Below are positions 8,681-17,600 of a stretch of 35,785 nucleotides of DNA, in pieces. The notes under the pieces were generated by a model, which was given only the letters and a program-made list of their open reading frames with translations, did no database searches and was not told the DNA's origin. The stretch is from contig CANFKE010000042.1 of assembly GCA_947447465.1 (NCBI GenBank), positions 1 to 35,785 on the forward strand. Reading direction: 5' to 3'. Each line of letters starts with the position of its first letter. Within the stretch, counting starts at the first letter, position 1. The DNA is from Chitinophagaceae bacterium (GTDB lineage: Bacteria; Bacteroidota; Bacteroidia; Chitinophagales; Chitinophagaceae). The translations under genes and the position numbers were made by a program.

Positions 8681-8723
8681 AAAAGAATAGGGAGTATCTC
8701 ATTGAGATACTCCCTATTCTTTT
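8681..8723. terminator. bidirectional terminator, 20-bp perfect stem
   Basis: Arms 8681-8700 (AAAAGAATAGGGAGTATCTC) and 8704-8723 are perfect reverse complements with a 3-nt loop. The stem begins with AAAA and ends with TTTT, so it can stop transcription both from the EGF lipoprotein cluster and from the convergent riboflavin synthase gene. Confidence 0.9.
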
Positions 8724-8748
8724 ATGCGCTTTTTATGCGCTAATAATA

Positions 8749-9354
8749 TTAAGAGTGGGAATTACCTTCTTTCAGTTCCCACATACGTAGGCTGTATTTG
8801 CCTAGTACATCGAATTCCAGATTGATGATATCGCCTTCCTTTAGTGTCTTAAAGTTAGTATGTTCGAAAGTATAAGGAATGATAGTGACCGTAAATTCGT
8901 TTCTGCCAACATTAAATAGGGTAAGACTGACACCGTTGATGCAAATTGATCCTTTTTCAATGATCAGTGGTGCAAAAGTTTCAGGGAACGTAAATCGGTA
9001 AAGCCAACTACCATCCAGTGTTTGCTTTTCTACGCAAATACCTGTTGTATCTACGTGTCCTTGAACAAAGTGCCCGTCTAACCTGTCGCCAGCCCTTAAT
9101 GCCCGTTCCAGATTAATGATGTCGCCTTTGTGCCAGCTGCCCAGATTGGTCTTGTTCAGCGTTTCCTGTACCGCGGTTACTTTATATTGATCCGGATGGA
9201 TGTCAACAACAGTAAGACATACGCCATTGTGTGCTACAGACTGATCTATCTTTAATTGACCTGCAAGTTCACTTTCTATTGTAAAGTGAACATTTGTGCC
9301 GTCGTGTGTAATATCTGCAACCTTTGCAGTGGTCTCAATAATTCCTGTGAACAT
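8749..9354 (-). CDS. ribE: riboflavin synthase (alpha chain)
   Basis: Catalyses dismutation of two 6,7-dimethyl-8-ribityllumazine molecules to riboflavin, the last step of riboflavin synthesis. The ATG at 9354 gives the standard N-terminus MFTGIIE, essential for the active site; longer in-frame starts up to 9495 run into the upstream gene and are rejected. Two lumazine-binding barrels are visible: the first with VAHNGVCLTVVD and the second with SICINGVSLTLFNV; GDRLDGHFVQGHVD opens the second. 201 residues is normal. The upstream lipoprotein gene ends only 11 bp before, so the two are probably cotranscribed; no other rib genes are in the window. Confidence 0.95.
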   Translation of the reverse strand: MFTGIIETTAKVADITHDGTNVHFTIESELAGQLKIDQSVAHNGVCLTVVDIHPDQYKVTAVQETLNKTNLGSWHKGDIINLERALRAGDRLDGHFVQGHVDTTGICVEKQTLDGSWLYRFTFPETFAPLIIEKGSICINGVSLTLFNVGRNEFTVTIIPYTFEHTNFKTLKEGDIINLEFDVLGKYSLRMWELKEGNSHS

Positions 9355-9365
9355 ATTTATTAGGG

Positions 9366-9920
9366 TCAGATCTTTTTGGCTTTGCCTGTATGTATGGTAA
9401 TTCCTGTGTCGCTTACTACAGTGATGGATATATGAAGCAGTGAGTCGATCCTGTTGTAAGTAATAGTGCCGCTGGCAGTATCTTGTGTTCTGCACAATAA
9501 CTGTCCTCTATTAATAATAGAAGTGTCACCCACAGTTGTGTCTATTGTAGCAATAAAATTGCGGTGTGCTGTAATGAATAGGCTACCTGTACCGCAGAGA
9601 CCAAAAACTTCCAGTTTATTCTGACTGCGCTTTACAACTTGTAATGTTTGTTGCTGCGTAAAAATAAAGAAGCCTCTAGATGCCTGATAAACAGAATCAG
9701 TAAACTGATAAGTGCCATTAAAAATATCAGAAGGGAAGAAACATTTAGTATTATCAGGTACTCCCGGGAAGCCCCAATTATAATTGACAGCTTCAGGATC
9801 GTTGCAATATGGATTATTGATGCGCGGATCGGAAGTGGGTGCCGGATCTGCCCATTTTTTGCAAGCCACAACCGATAGGGTAGCAAAGCTGAATAATAGT
9901 ATCGCTAACTTTTTGTTCAT
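9366..9920 (-). CDS. lipoprotein of unknown function, upstream of ribE
   Basis: 184 residues; I do not recognise the family. It has a lipoprotein signal (LAILLFSFATLSVVAC, lipidation on C20) followed by a Lys-Lys-Trp and a proline-rich linker. NPYCNDPEAVNYNW with two cysteines (NTKCFFPSD, then GLCGTGS and LLCRTQD) resembles a small extracellular module found near calcium-type repeats in Bacteroidota (inference, weak). The rest is beta-rich with DSTGTI-type strands typical of small secreted beta-sandwiches. It is the first gene of a likely two-gene unit with ribE; the functional link is not evident. The upstream region is AT-rich and carries a poor -7 match (TATCTTAC) about 25 bp away. Confidence 0.8.
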   Translation of the reverse strand: MNKKLAILLFSFATLSVVACKKWADPAPTSDPRINNPYCNDPEAVNYNWGFPGVPDNTKCFFPSDIFNGTYQFTDSVYQASRGFFIFTQQQTLQVVKRSQNKLEVFGLCGTGSLFITAHRNFIATIDTTVGDTSIINRGQLLCRTQDTASGTITYNRIDSLLHISITVVSDTGITIHTGKAKKI

Positions 9921-10037
9921 TTTTTATTCTTGATGGTAGTTGTAAGATATAGACACTACATGTGCAGCTATACTCAGTAACAACGCATTTTCACCAAAAT
10001 TATTTATTTAAAGTGGTAAAAAATATAAAATTGTTCT

Positions 10038-10069
10038 AAGGAGGTATTTTATCTGTAATGATGATATAA
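10038..10069 (+). other. perfect Shine-Dalgarno before a three-codon ORF
   Basis: AAGGAGGT (10038-10045) is fully complementary to the canonical 16S 3' tail. Twelve nucleotides later comes ATG ATG ATA TAA (10058-10069). It lies in the rpsU upstream region but before the recognised rpsU promoter. May be chance, a leader, or a ribosome-trapping site. Confidence 0.3.
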
Positions 10070-10119
10070 AACACGTCGATTTTTGTAAAAAAATATTTTT
10101 TCTAAAATGCTAAAATATT

Positions 10120-10150
10120 TTTGTTGGAAAAATAATTAGCTGTACATTTG
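10120..10150 (+). promoter_or_regulatory. rpsU promoter, exact Bacteroidota consensus
   Basis: TTTG (10120-10123), 19-bp spacer, TACATTTG (10143-10150). Both boxes and the spacing fit the consensus for the primary sigma factor of this phylum. It predicts a 5' leader of about 25 nt containing the strong ribosome binding site. Confidence 0.85.
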
Positions 10151-10165
10151 CATTCCCAAACAGTA

Positions 10166-10174
10166 AAAGGGGGT
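10166..10174 (+). promoter_or_regulatory. extended ribosome binding site of rpsU
   Basis: AAAGGGGGT can pair over nine positions with the canonical 16S tail ACCUCCUUU (one G-U pair), ending 8 nt before the ATG. None of the other start codons inspected in this window has a comparable site. Confidence 0.75.
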
Positions 10175-10182
10175 ATTATTAT

Positions 10183-10380
10183 ATGCTCATAATAGATTCA
10201 AAAGACTGCGAAAATATAGACAAAGCGCTCAAGAAGTACAAGAAGAAGTACGAAAAATCACGCGTTCTTAACCAATTGCGTGACCGCCAGTCGTTCACTA
10301 AGCCATCGATAAGGCGCCGTACCGAAGTTCTGAAAGCTGTGTACAAACAGCAATTAGCCAACGGAGAGTTCGATAAATAG
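10183..10380 (+). CDS. rpsU: 30S ribosomal protein bS21
   Basis: Small-subunit protein located near the 3' end of 16S rRNA. The 65-residue product has the typical bS21 make-up: a start LIIDSKDCENIDKALKKYKKKYEK, then the basic stretch PSIRRRTEVLKAVYKQ. In Bacteroidota bS21 helps hide the anti-Shine-Dalgarno sequence, and rpsU itself carries a strong Shine-Dalgarno, giving a possible autogenous feedback; both the promoter and that binding site are visible here (10120-10174). It is followed by xerC after 92 bp with a hairpin between. The order rpsU-xerC-hpf is a conserved arrangement in this phylum. Confidence 0.95.
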   Translation: MLIIDSKDCENIDKALKKYKKKYEKSRVLNQLRDRQSFTKPSIRRRTEVLKAVYKQQLANGEFDK

Positions 10381-10424
10381 TATTCTCTGTATTAAATTTT
10401 CGTCAAGAAATTTTTAATAAAATA

Positions 10425-10472
10425 TTTGTATCCGTTACCGTAAAGTTGTAAATTTATGGTAACGGATTTTTT
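10425..10472 (+). promoter_or_regulatory. terminator hairpin containing a nested xerC promoter
   Basis: Arms ATCCGTTACC (10430-10439) and GGTAACGGAT (10458-10467) form a perfect 10-bp stem followed by a T run that ends at the xerC ATG (10473): a terminator for rpsU. TTTG (10425-10428) and TAAATTTA (10449-10456), 20 bp apart, form a promoter whose -7 box lies in the hairpin loop. The two signals therefore overlap. Confidence 0.6.
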
Positions 10473-11366
10473 ATGGGCAGGAGTGGGCTACAGACTGATT
10501 TTATACATTACCTTAAATTTGAAAAAAGGTATTCTGCCCATACCATAGCTGCCTACCAGCGTGATCTTGATCAATTCTTTTCCTTTTCTGCAATTACATT
10601 TCAGATACATGATGAGCTGCTCATTTCCCATTTTCATGTGCGTAGTTGGCTTGCCGATCTGAAAGAAAACAGATCATTGCCACGAACCATAAACAGGAAG
10701 ATATCCAGTCTTAACTCCTTTTATAAATATCTGCTCAGATTGGGTCTTATAGAAAAGAACCCTGTAAAGTTGTTGCATGCTCAGAAATTGCCGGGCAGGC
10801 TTCCTGTTTTTCTTAAAGAAACGGAAACCATCAACCTGTTTGAGGAAATACAATTTGCTCCGGGTTTTGCAGGTGCCACTGAGAGACTTATTTGTGAATT
10901 GCTCTATACTACCGGTATGCGTCGTAATGAGCTGCTTCAATTAAAAGAGGCTGATATTGAATGGAGCCTGAAACAAATAAGAGTTTTGGGAAAGGGTAAT
11001 AAAGAAAGGTTAATACCTGTAAGTTCTGCAGTTTTGGATTCAATTTTGGATTACCTTTCAGTAAAGAAAGAACTTGAGGTGTATGATGAAGAATATTTAC
11101 TGAATGTGCCTGCCGGAAAGCCGCTCTATGCAGGCTATGTATATAGGGTAGTCAACAAATACCTTACCCTCACTACTACATTGAGCAAACGTAGTCCGCA
11201 CGTACTGAGGCATACTTTTGCAACCCATCTGCTGAATAATGGTGCGAACATACAGGCGATCAAAGACCTGTTAGGACATTCCAGTTTGGCAGCAACGCAG
11301 ATATATACCCATAATAGCATTGATAAATTGAAAGAGATACATAAGCAAAATCATCCGAGAGGGTGA
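10473..11366 (+). CDS. xerC: tyrosine recombinase XerC/XerD
   Basis: Site-specific recombinase resolving chromosome dimers at dif. 297 residues, the usual length. The N-terminal SAM-like core-binding domain (FIHYLKFEKRYSAHTIAAYQRDL) covers about 8-95. The catalytic domain carries R150 (TGMRRNEL), a lysine in the GKGNKER hairpin (K174 or K177), H243 and R246 (HVLRHTFATHLL), H269 (LLGHSS) and the nucleophile Y278 (QIYTH). All are intact, so it should be active. Whether it is XerC or XerD cannot be decided from this sequence alone; the rpsU-hpf context is usually annotated xerC. The start codon directly follows the T run of a terminator-like hairpin. No phage or integron features lie nearby, which supports a housekeeping role. 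Confidence 0.93.
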   Translation: MGRSGLQTDFIHYLKFEKRYSAHTIAAYQRDLDQFFSFSAITFQIHDELLISHFHVRSWLADLKENRSLPRTINRKISSLNSFYKYLLRLGLIEKNPVKLLHAQKLPGRLPVFLKETETINLFEEIQFAPGFAGATERLICELLYTTGMRRNELLQLKEADIEWSLKQIRVLGKGNKERLIPVSSAVLDSILDYLSVKKELEVYDEEYLLNVPAGKPLYAGYVYRVVNKYLTLTTTLSKRSPHVLRHTFATHLLNNGANIQAIKDLLGHSSLAATQIYTHNSIDKLKEIHKQNHPRG

Positions 11367-11394
11367 ATTATTTTAACAATTAAACACATATGTT

Positions 11395-11703
11395 ATGAAT
11401 GTACAAATCCAGACTGTGCACTTTGATGCAGATCAGAAATTACTAGATCATGTGAATGCCAAGATTGAAAAGCTGAATACGTTTCATGATAAGATTATAG
11501 GTGCCGAAGTATATCTGAAGTTGGATAATTTTTCACATCAGGTAAAGGATAAGGTTGCCGAGATCAAAATATATGTACCAAAGCATTCCTATTTTGTGAA
11601 GCATCAGAGCAAAACATTTGAAGAGTCATTTGACCTTGCATTTAATTCACTTGTCAATCAGGTAAAGCGCAAGAAGGAAAAGATACAAATAGCGCATATA
11701 TAG
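11395..11703 (+). CDS. hpf: ribosome hibernation factor HPF/RaiA, short form
   Basis: Binds the 30S decoding region and inactivates ribosomes during starvation. The 102-residue product matches the short HPF/YfiA domain: beta-alpha-beta start MNVQIQTVHFDADQKLLDHVNAKIEKL and a basic C-terminal helix NSLVNQVKRKKEKIQ that contacts rRNA. It lacks the C-terminal dimerisation domain of long HPF. It starts 28 bp after xerC and is probably cotranscribed with it; a terminator follows 21 bp after the stop. The often adjacent tRNA genes and tuf are absent here. Confidence 0.92.
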   Translation: MNVQIQTVHFDADQKLLDHVNAKIEKLNTFHDKIIGAEVYLKLDNFSHQVKDKVAEIKIYVPKHSYFVKHQSKTFEESFDLAFNSLVNQVKRKKEKIQIAHI

Positions 11704-11724
11704 TACATTAACTAACAAAGATCA

Positions 11725-11760
11725 AAAAAGACCCGTCTTAGCAATAAGGCGGGTCTTTTT
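11725..11760 (+). terminator. terminator after hpf
   Basis: AAAAAGACCCGTCTTA (11725-11740), loop GCAA, TAAGGCGGGTCTTTTT (11745-11760): a 16-bp stem with one G-U pair ending in five T. It closes the rpsU-xerC-hpf group. Confidence 0.9.
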
Positions 11761-11850
11761 ACATCAGCTATTTGTACGAAAGTTACTGTTACTATTAGAA
11801 AGTTGTTTAAAATTACTATCTTGCAATTTATTAAAACTCAGTTCGCTGTT

Positions 11851-13026
11851 ATGCTACATAGTTGGTCTAAAATAGTATTGTCTGTTTGCACGGCATCTCT
11901 GCTGCTTTCTGCATGTGGTAAGAAGCAGAGTGATGATGCACCTCAAACCACTTCATATTCACCGTCAGTGATCATAGGAAGTGATAATGGTGTTCTATAT
12001 GCTTATCAACCTACCACCGGTATCAAAAACTGGGAATTGGGTCTGCCATCATCAATTTATGCGTCGCCATTACTTTACAACGAAATGTTGTATGTAGGTA
12101 CGATTAAATTGCCTCCCTTTGTAGGTAACTGCGATACACTTTATAAGATCAACGCCAATACCGGTGTACTGATAAAGAAAATGACCATTGCCGGTGCATC
12201 CCCATTCAGTATCAAGGCTACGCCTATCGCTGATGGTAAACTGATCTATCTGGCTACAACAAACAACAATTTGTATGCGATCGATACAGGTTCCGGCGCA
12301 GTAACATGGACATTCCCGGCTGATGGTCCATTAGAATCTTCTCCGGCTATCTATAATGGTCAGGTATATTTTGCCAGCACAGCAGGTACTATCTATTGTG
12401 TGGACAAAACCAATGGTAATCTTACCTGGAGTTATAGTGTAGGTGCTCCAAAATCATTTACTTCCTCTCCTTCTATCTGTCCTCCATTCTTATACATAGG
12501 TTGCAGCGATAGTGCTATGTATAGCATGTATCTTACCAGTCCTACAACTACAGGTATCAATAAGTGGATATTTAAGACAGGTGGTGCTATCAACAGTTCT
12601 CCTGCTGCAGCTGCGGGTAAGTGTATATTTGGCAGCAACGACTTTAAGGTATATTGTGTAGATACATCAACAGGTCTTAAGATATGGTCTGATAGTACAA
12701 ATAGTAATATTAACTCTTCACCCGTTATCTACGGTCAGGTAGTTTACATAGGAAGCAATGACTACAACTTATATGCATTGAATATTATTAATGGTGGTGT
12801 AAAGTGGAAATATGCTACTAATGGATTAATAAAATCTAGTCCACTTTGCTACAAAGGCACAATTTATATTGGTAGCTACGACAAATATTTTTATGCCATC
12901 GATAGTGCGGCAGGTACTATGAAATGGTACAATAATGTTAATGGTCAGATGCAATGCTCGCCAGTACTCGATGATCTTTCACGTACCAATAACTTCAACA
13001 GTCAGGTTAGCGGATACACTAACTAA
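11851..13026 (+). CDS. PQQ-type beta-propeller lipoprotein
   Basis: 391-residue lipoprotein; ATG 11851 is chosen because it starts a proper signal peptide (WSKIVLSVCTASLLLSAC, lipidation at C22), whereas an in-frame TTG at 11803 would add 16 residues. The mature protein is a series of about 40-residue repeats of the PQQ/BamB-like propeller class: each has YVGS/N.YLYAL.A.TG...W and SSP motifs (IIGSDNGVLYAYQPTTGIKNW, LYAIDTGSGAVTW, IYCVDKTNGNLTW, VYCVDTSTGLKIW, LYALNIINGGVKW, FYAIDSAAGTMKW), giving seven or eight blades. No quinoprotein catalytic residues are apparent, so it is likely a scaffold or binding protein, not a dehydrogenase. It is not BamB by context. A terminator follows. Confidence 0.86.
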   Translation: MLHSWSKIVLSVCTASLLLSACGKKQSDDAPQTTSYSPSVIIGSDNGVLYAYQPTTGIKNWELGLPSSIYASPLLYNEMLYVGTIKLPPFVGNCDTLYKINANTGVLIKKMTIAGASPFSIKATPIADGKLIYLATTNNNLYAIDTGSGAVTWTFPADGPLESSPAIYNGQVYFASTAGTIYCVDKTNGNLTWSYSVGAPKSFTSSPSICPPFLYIGCSDSAMYSMYLTSPTTTGINKWIFKTGGAINSSPAAAAGKCIFGSNDFKVYCVDTSTGLKIWSDSTNSNINSSPVIYGQVVYIGSNDYNLYALNIINGGVKWKYATNGLIKSSPLCYKGTIYIGSYDKYFYAIDSAAGTMKWYNNVNGQMQCSPVLDDLSRTNNFNSQVSGYTN

Positions 13027-13055
13027 TTACTGATCCTCAACAAAATATTACAAAC

Positions 13056-13081
13056 AAAGTCCTTGCCTTGGCAAGGACTTT
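13056..13081 (+). terminator. terminator after the PQQ-repeat lipoprotein gene
   Basis: AAAGTCCTTGCC (13056-13067) pairs perfectly with GGCAAGGACTTT (13070-13081); the innermost pairs open to give a 4- to 6-nt loop. It lies 29 bp after the stop codon. Confidence 0.8.
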
Positions 13082-13223
13082 ATTAATTTCTACACTTTAG
13101 TTTTTCAGGGTAATTATTTATATATATAATACTTCCTCAAGTCTAAATTAAACTACTAGTAATAGTATGTGTACATTTTGTTCCTTTTAACTATTAACGT
13201 TTCCTGTTGTCGGGCTATAGCGT

Positions 13224-13231
13224 TACTTTTA
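13224..13231 (+). promoter_or_regulatory. -7-like box of lgt
   Basis: TACTTTTA differs at one base from TAnnTTTG and lies only 4 nt before the lgt ATG. No clear -33 box was found. Confidence 0.4.
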
Positions 13232-13235
13232 CAGC

Positions 13236-14303
13236 ATGTATCCTGATTTTCAATATTTACTCCAGGGTTTGTTGGGCATTCCTATGCCTGCATGGCTGGG
13301 TATTTTCAAAACCTTTGGTTTTTTTGTTGCCATTGCGTTCATAGCTGCGGCTCGTGTTACCACATCCGAATTGATGCGCAAGGAGAAGATGGGGCTTTTG
13401 CACCCTATAAAGAAGGCGGTAAAGGTAAAAGAGAAGGCTGCAGACGGCAGTGTGTCAACCGTAGTGAAGGATACGATGATGTATCCGCATATGCTGATCA
13501 CTGAGATCGTATTTGCGGCAGCTATTGGCGGTATCATTGGTGCCAAAATATTTAATGCATTTGAGACCTGGAGCGATTTTATACAAGATCCTATAGGTAG
13601 TTTGTTTTCAAGGAGTGGCCTTACTTTCTATGGCGGATTTATTGTAGCTACGATCGTTCTTTATTATTATGCCCGTAAGTACAAGATAGGATTCAAGCAT
13701 CTGTGCGATGCGGCTGCGCCTGCAATAATGTTGGCCTATGGTCTGGGTAGGCTAGGGTGTCAGTTTTCTGGCGATGGTGACTGGGGAATATATAATACAG
13801 CCTATGTAACTCAGGCTGATGCTGCACTACGTGCGGCCACACCAGCGGATGCGCAGTATATTGCCGAAATTACTAAGGGTACACCCGGAATACCATTCAC
13901 TGCGCCGGCCGGAGTGCCAAGATGGCTGGTAGCTATGAATTACCCGCATAATGTAGGTAATGAAGGTGTGCGTATTGCAGGTGCTACAGGAGAATATACC
14001 GGTGTCTTGCCGGTAGGTGTTTATCCTACTCCTATATATGAGGCAATTGCCGGAGTTTTGCTTTTTGCATTCATGTGGTCAATGAGAAAAAAGCTGAAAT
14101 ATCCACTACATATGTTTGGTCTGTATTTGGTGCTAGCAGGTGTAGAGCGGTTTCTTGTAGAACTGGTAAGGGTCAATTCTAAATATGATCTTGGTTTTAT
14201 TCATCCATCTCAGGCAGAGATCATCTCTGTTATTCTATTTATTGCAGGCTCATCATTATTGTTGTTCTACAAGCCTGCTAAAGAAAAATTTAATTTAGCA
14301 TAA
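13236..14303 (+). CDS. lgt: prolipoprotein diacylglyceryl transferase
   Basis: Integral inner-membrane enzyme that attaches diacylglycerol to the lipobox cysteine of prolipoproteins. 355 residues with about seven hydrophobic segments (e.g. FKTFGFFVAIAFIAAA, IVFAAAIGGIIGAKIF, YGGFIVATIVLYYYA, AIMLAYGLGRLGC). The Lgt signature appears as GLGRLGCQFSGDGDWG, and PTPIYEAIAGVLLF and FLVELVRVN give the conserved C-terminal segment. It is longer than the E. coli enzyme because of a charged cytoplasmic loop (about 49-85, Lys-rich) and a periplasmic insertion of about 70 residues after the signature; such insertions are typical of Bacteroidota. Its substrates probably include the lipoproteins in this window. 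It starts 4 nt after a -7-like box. Confidence 0.92.
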   Translation: MYPDFQYLLQGLLGIPMPAWLGIFKTFGFFVAIAFIAAARVTTSELMRKEKMGLLHPIKKAVKVKEKAADGSVSTVVKDTMMYPHMLITEIVFAAAIGGIIGAKIFNAFETWSDFIQDPIGSLFSRSGLTFYGGFIVATIVLYYYARKYKIGFKHLCDAAAPAIMLAYGLGRLGCQFSGDGDWGIYNTAYVTQADAALRAATPADAQYIAEITKGTPGIPFTAPAGVPRWLVAMNYPHNVGNEGVRIAGATGEYTGVLPVGVYPTPIYEAIAGVLLFAFMWSMRKKLKYPLHMFGLYLVLAGVERFLVELVRVNSKYDLGFIHPSQAEIISVILFIAGSSLLLFYKPAKEKFNLA

Positions 14304-14663
14304 ATTAGATCATTTGTTACTAAAATTGCATTATTATCTTTTTATGATGAATTTATACAGTACTATATTTATTCTAATAAAAAATGTATAAATGCATAAA
14401 AAAAAAAGACTTTGATCATCAATATATTAGCGGTGAAGCTATATTTTAGTACAATTAATTAATAAAATGCCTTCTGATGCGAATTTTGAAGGTCTTAAAA
14501 ATTGTCTCTTGTGCTATGATATTAAAAAAATATAGGTTAAATTTAACCCTGTTTTCCATATAATTTCTTATTCTGGTGATTAAATGTTAATTACTTTCTA
14601 AGTAATATGGAGGTTTATTAGAAAAAAAATGCGACTTTCGCACTCGTTAACTATTAGTATAAC
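14304..14663 (+). other. 360-bp AT-rich gap before the giant gene
   Basis: It holds a promoter-like pair TTTG (14313-14316), 18 bp, TATCTTTT (14335-14342), followed at 14344-14391 by a 15-codon ORF (MMNLYSTIFILIKNV) of doubtful significance. Close to the giant gene, GCGACTTTCGCAC (about 14631-14643) resembles the TTCGCAC box found before queA and forms a 5-bp fold-back. No terminator for lgt and no RNA gene was recognised. A long leader for the giant gene is possible. Confidence 0.4.
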
Positions 14664-17600
14664 ATGCTTTCGAATATGAATAAAATCTACACTATTTGTC
14701 AAAGGGTTCTTTTCGTCATTTTATTGATGGGGAGTTTTGCTCTAAGTACAGTAGCACAACCTGTAATAGACTCCGTTTCGCCCAATTCTGCTCCTGTGGG
14801 AACTTCTGTTGTTATTTATGGTCATGGTTTTGATGCTGTGGCAGTGAATAACATTGTTTCATTTGGCGGAGTTAAAGCAACTGTTACAGGTGGATCTAGT
14901 ACAACTCTAAGTGTATTGGTGCCATATAGTGCGCAATATGCAGGTGTTTCGGTTTTAAATAGCCTTTCAAAACAAACTGGGTCTCAAAAGGGGCTGTTCT
15001 TGCCTGTTTATGATAATTCATGCTACATAAGCGGAACTGACACATTTAAAGCGAAAATAAATCAAACTATTACTGGACTTAATACTGCAAATCCGCAACC
15101 AAGACATGCAACAATTGGTGATGTAGATGGAGATGGTAAACCTGACTTGATTGTGAGTACTTATTTGTCTGGTACACCTGGCCAAGGGGCACTTAATATA
15201 TTTCTTAATAATAGTTCCGTAAATGGTATATTATCCTACAATCCAACTCCTTATATATGTACTACCTCTAATGGAGGTGTGAATGTTAAGTTAGCAGATC
15301 TTGATGGCGATGGTAAATTAGATATTGTTGTGGCGGCTTCTGGTTCCGGAAGAATTTCTTGTTTAAGAAATATTAGTACCGGCACCGGTATGTCAGGACT
15401 TGCATTTGCTAGCACCTATAATTTGAATCCACGTGTTGGCCCATCGGAAGTTGCAATTGCGGACTTTGATGCAGATGGTCTTCCTGATATTGCGGTTGTA
15501 ACTTATGACACTAGCAACTATTACAATGTAAAGGTATTTAGAAACACGATCACAGCCCCTATCGCGTCAGGTGGCTTTTCTACTGGCGATTTTGGTCCCG
15601 GGGGATTAGGTACATATGACTCTTTTGCCATAGCACGAAACAATCGTTTTGGTAACCCGGCAACAATTGCATTCGGTGATTTTGATGGTGATGGTAAATT
15701 TGACCTTGTTACTTCGAATACGTCAGATAGCACCATTTCTATTTTGCGTAATACTTCAACAGGAGTAGGAAATATCAACTTCGCAAATCATATAGACTAT
15801 GTTGTAGGTGTAAATCCAACCGAGGTAATTACAGCAGAAATAAATGGTGATAATGCAATTGACTTGGTAGTGGGTTACTATGGTGATGGCTCAAATTCAG
15901 GTGGTATTGTAGTGTATAAAAATAATTCTACATCAGGAAATATCAATTTCACTCCATCTGTATTTGCTGTTGGCGGATCTGGTTTTAATACTGGTGTATA
16001 TGCTGTGGCTGCAGGTGACTTGAATGGAGATGGCAAAGTTGATATTGCAGGCTCTAAAGATATTGCTCATTCAGTTGCGGTTTTACAAAATAATTCAACT
16101 GTTGGAACTATTGCGATGAATGCACCAAAACTCTTAAACACAGGAATTGGAGCATCAAATCAAGGGGTAACAATAAACGATATAGATGGTGATAATAAAC
16201 CTGATATTATTGTAGCTAACATTGGTCTTAACACGATCTCCATTTTTGAAAACATTGCTACACCGGATACGAACTCAATAATCGGTACAACAGATTCAGT
16301 GTGTGTCAATGCACAGATGAACGTGCATAGTCATCATTGCGCAGGTGCACAGAATTTCTGGACGATCGCCGGTTCACACGCAACAATAGTTGCCGGAGCT
16401 AATGACTCTACTGCCACTATTACAGGTGTTTCTGCGGGTATTGATACAGTTGTCCTTAAGGTCGCTTACTTGTCAGACACCAACTACGTTCGTTATGTGA
16501 TCAATGTAAAAGCATTGGCTGATACAGGAAACATCGTTGGTCCAACATCTGTATGTACAGGTGCATCTATGGTGCTGACTAACATAGCTTCAGGTGGAAT
16601 ATGGACAAGCAGTGATCCATCAAAAGCAACTATTGATACCAATGGTGTAGTAACCATAACAGGGGTAGCAGTTGGTAGCACTATTATTTCTTATACTAAT
16701 TCATCATTCAGTTGCGGTAATCTTAGCGCACAACATGTAGTTACTGTAAATCTTACTCCCAATGGAGGAACGATAAGCGGAGCTTCAGGAAATTGTGTGG
16801 GTGGTTCTGTTACACTTACTGCAAGCGTGCCGGGAGGTGTATGGAATAACGTAAACACTTCGATCGCCACAATGGTAGCGTCTGGTATAACTGCAACACT
16901 TACTGGTAATGTACTAGGTAGCGATTCAGTTTTATATATAGTTACAGCAGGTTCTTGCTCAGACACAGTACAAAAAGTTCTTGGTTTTATCGCACCATCT
17001 CCTTCATCTCCTTCTTTACCAATCGGAGGTATAACAAATGTCTGCGTCAATTCATCAGTATTCCTAACTAATGGTCTATCTGGTGGTACATGGAGCACTG
17101 TAGGCACTTCGGGGGCAGCTACAATTAATGCAACTACAGGAGAACTTTTTGGTGTGAGCGCGGCTGTAGCAGATACTATGACAATTCGCTACTCCGTTAG
17201 TTATGGTAGTTGTGGTTCTGCAGATACGTTTACCTTAGTTCATATCAACCCATTGCCTGTTTCCGGCACGGTCACAGGTTCTAATTTTGTTTATTTAGGT
17301 TATACAACTACATTGACTACTACCGGAGCCTCTGGTTTTAACTGGAGCAGTTCAGTGCCGTCGGTAGCAACTGTAACTAATACTACACCTTCTGCTATAG
17401 TTACAGGTCTTTCATTAGGTACTACGATCATATCTTATACAGTATCTAATAGCTGTGGTTTTGCTTCAGATACACAGTCTATGGCTGTATTGGCTGTTCC
17501 TACAGCACCTACCATTACTTCAGTAACACCAAGTTTTGGTATCCCTTTGGTTACTACGGTTACTATTGGAGGTACAGGATTTGATGCTAGCGCTCTTCCT

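Noticed and set aside
8720..8739. Direct repeat of TTTTATGCGC in tandem
   Set aside because: Only two copies, next to a terminator and before a stop codon; probably slippage without function.
11704..11850. Expected tRNA cluster after hpf, as in many Bacteroidota
   Set aside because: No cloverleaf or tRNA-like sequence is present; a terminator follows hpf and the next gene is a lipoprotein.
11851..13026. Quinoprotein dehydrogenase or BamB
   Set aside because: Only propeller repeats are visible, no catalytic residues for PQQ enzymes and no Bam or engA/der context; kept as a generic PQQ-type repeat lipoprotein.
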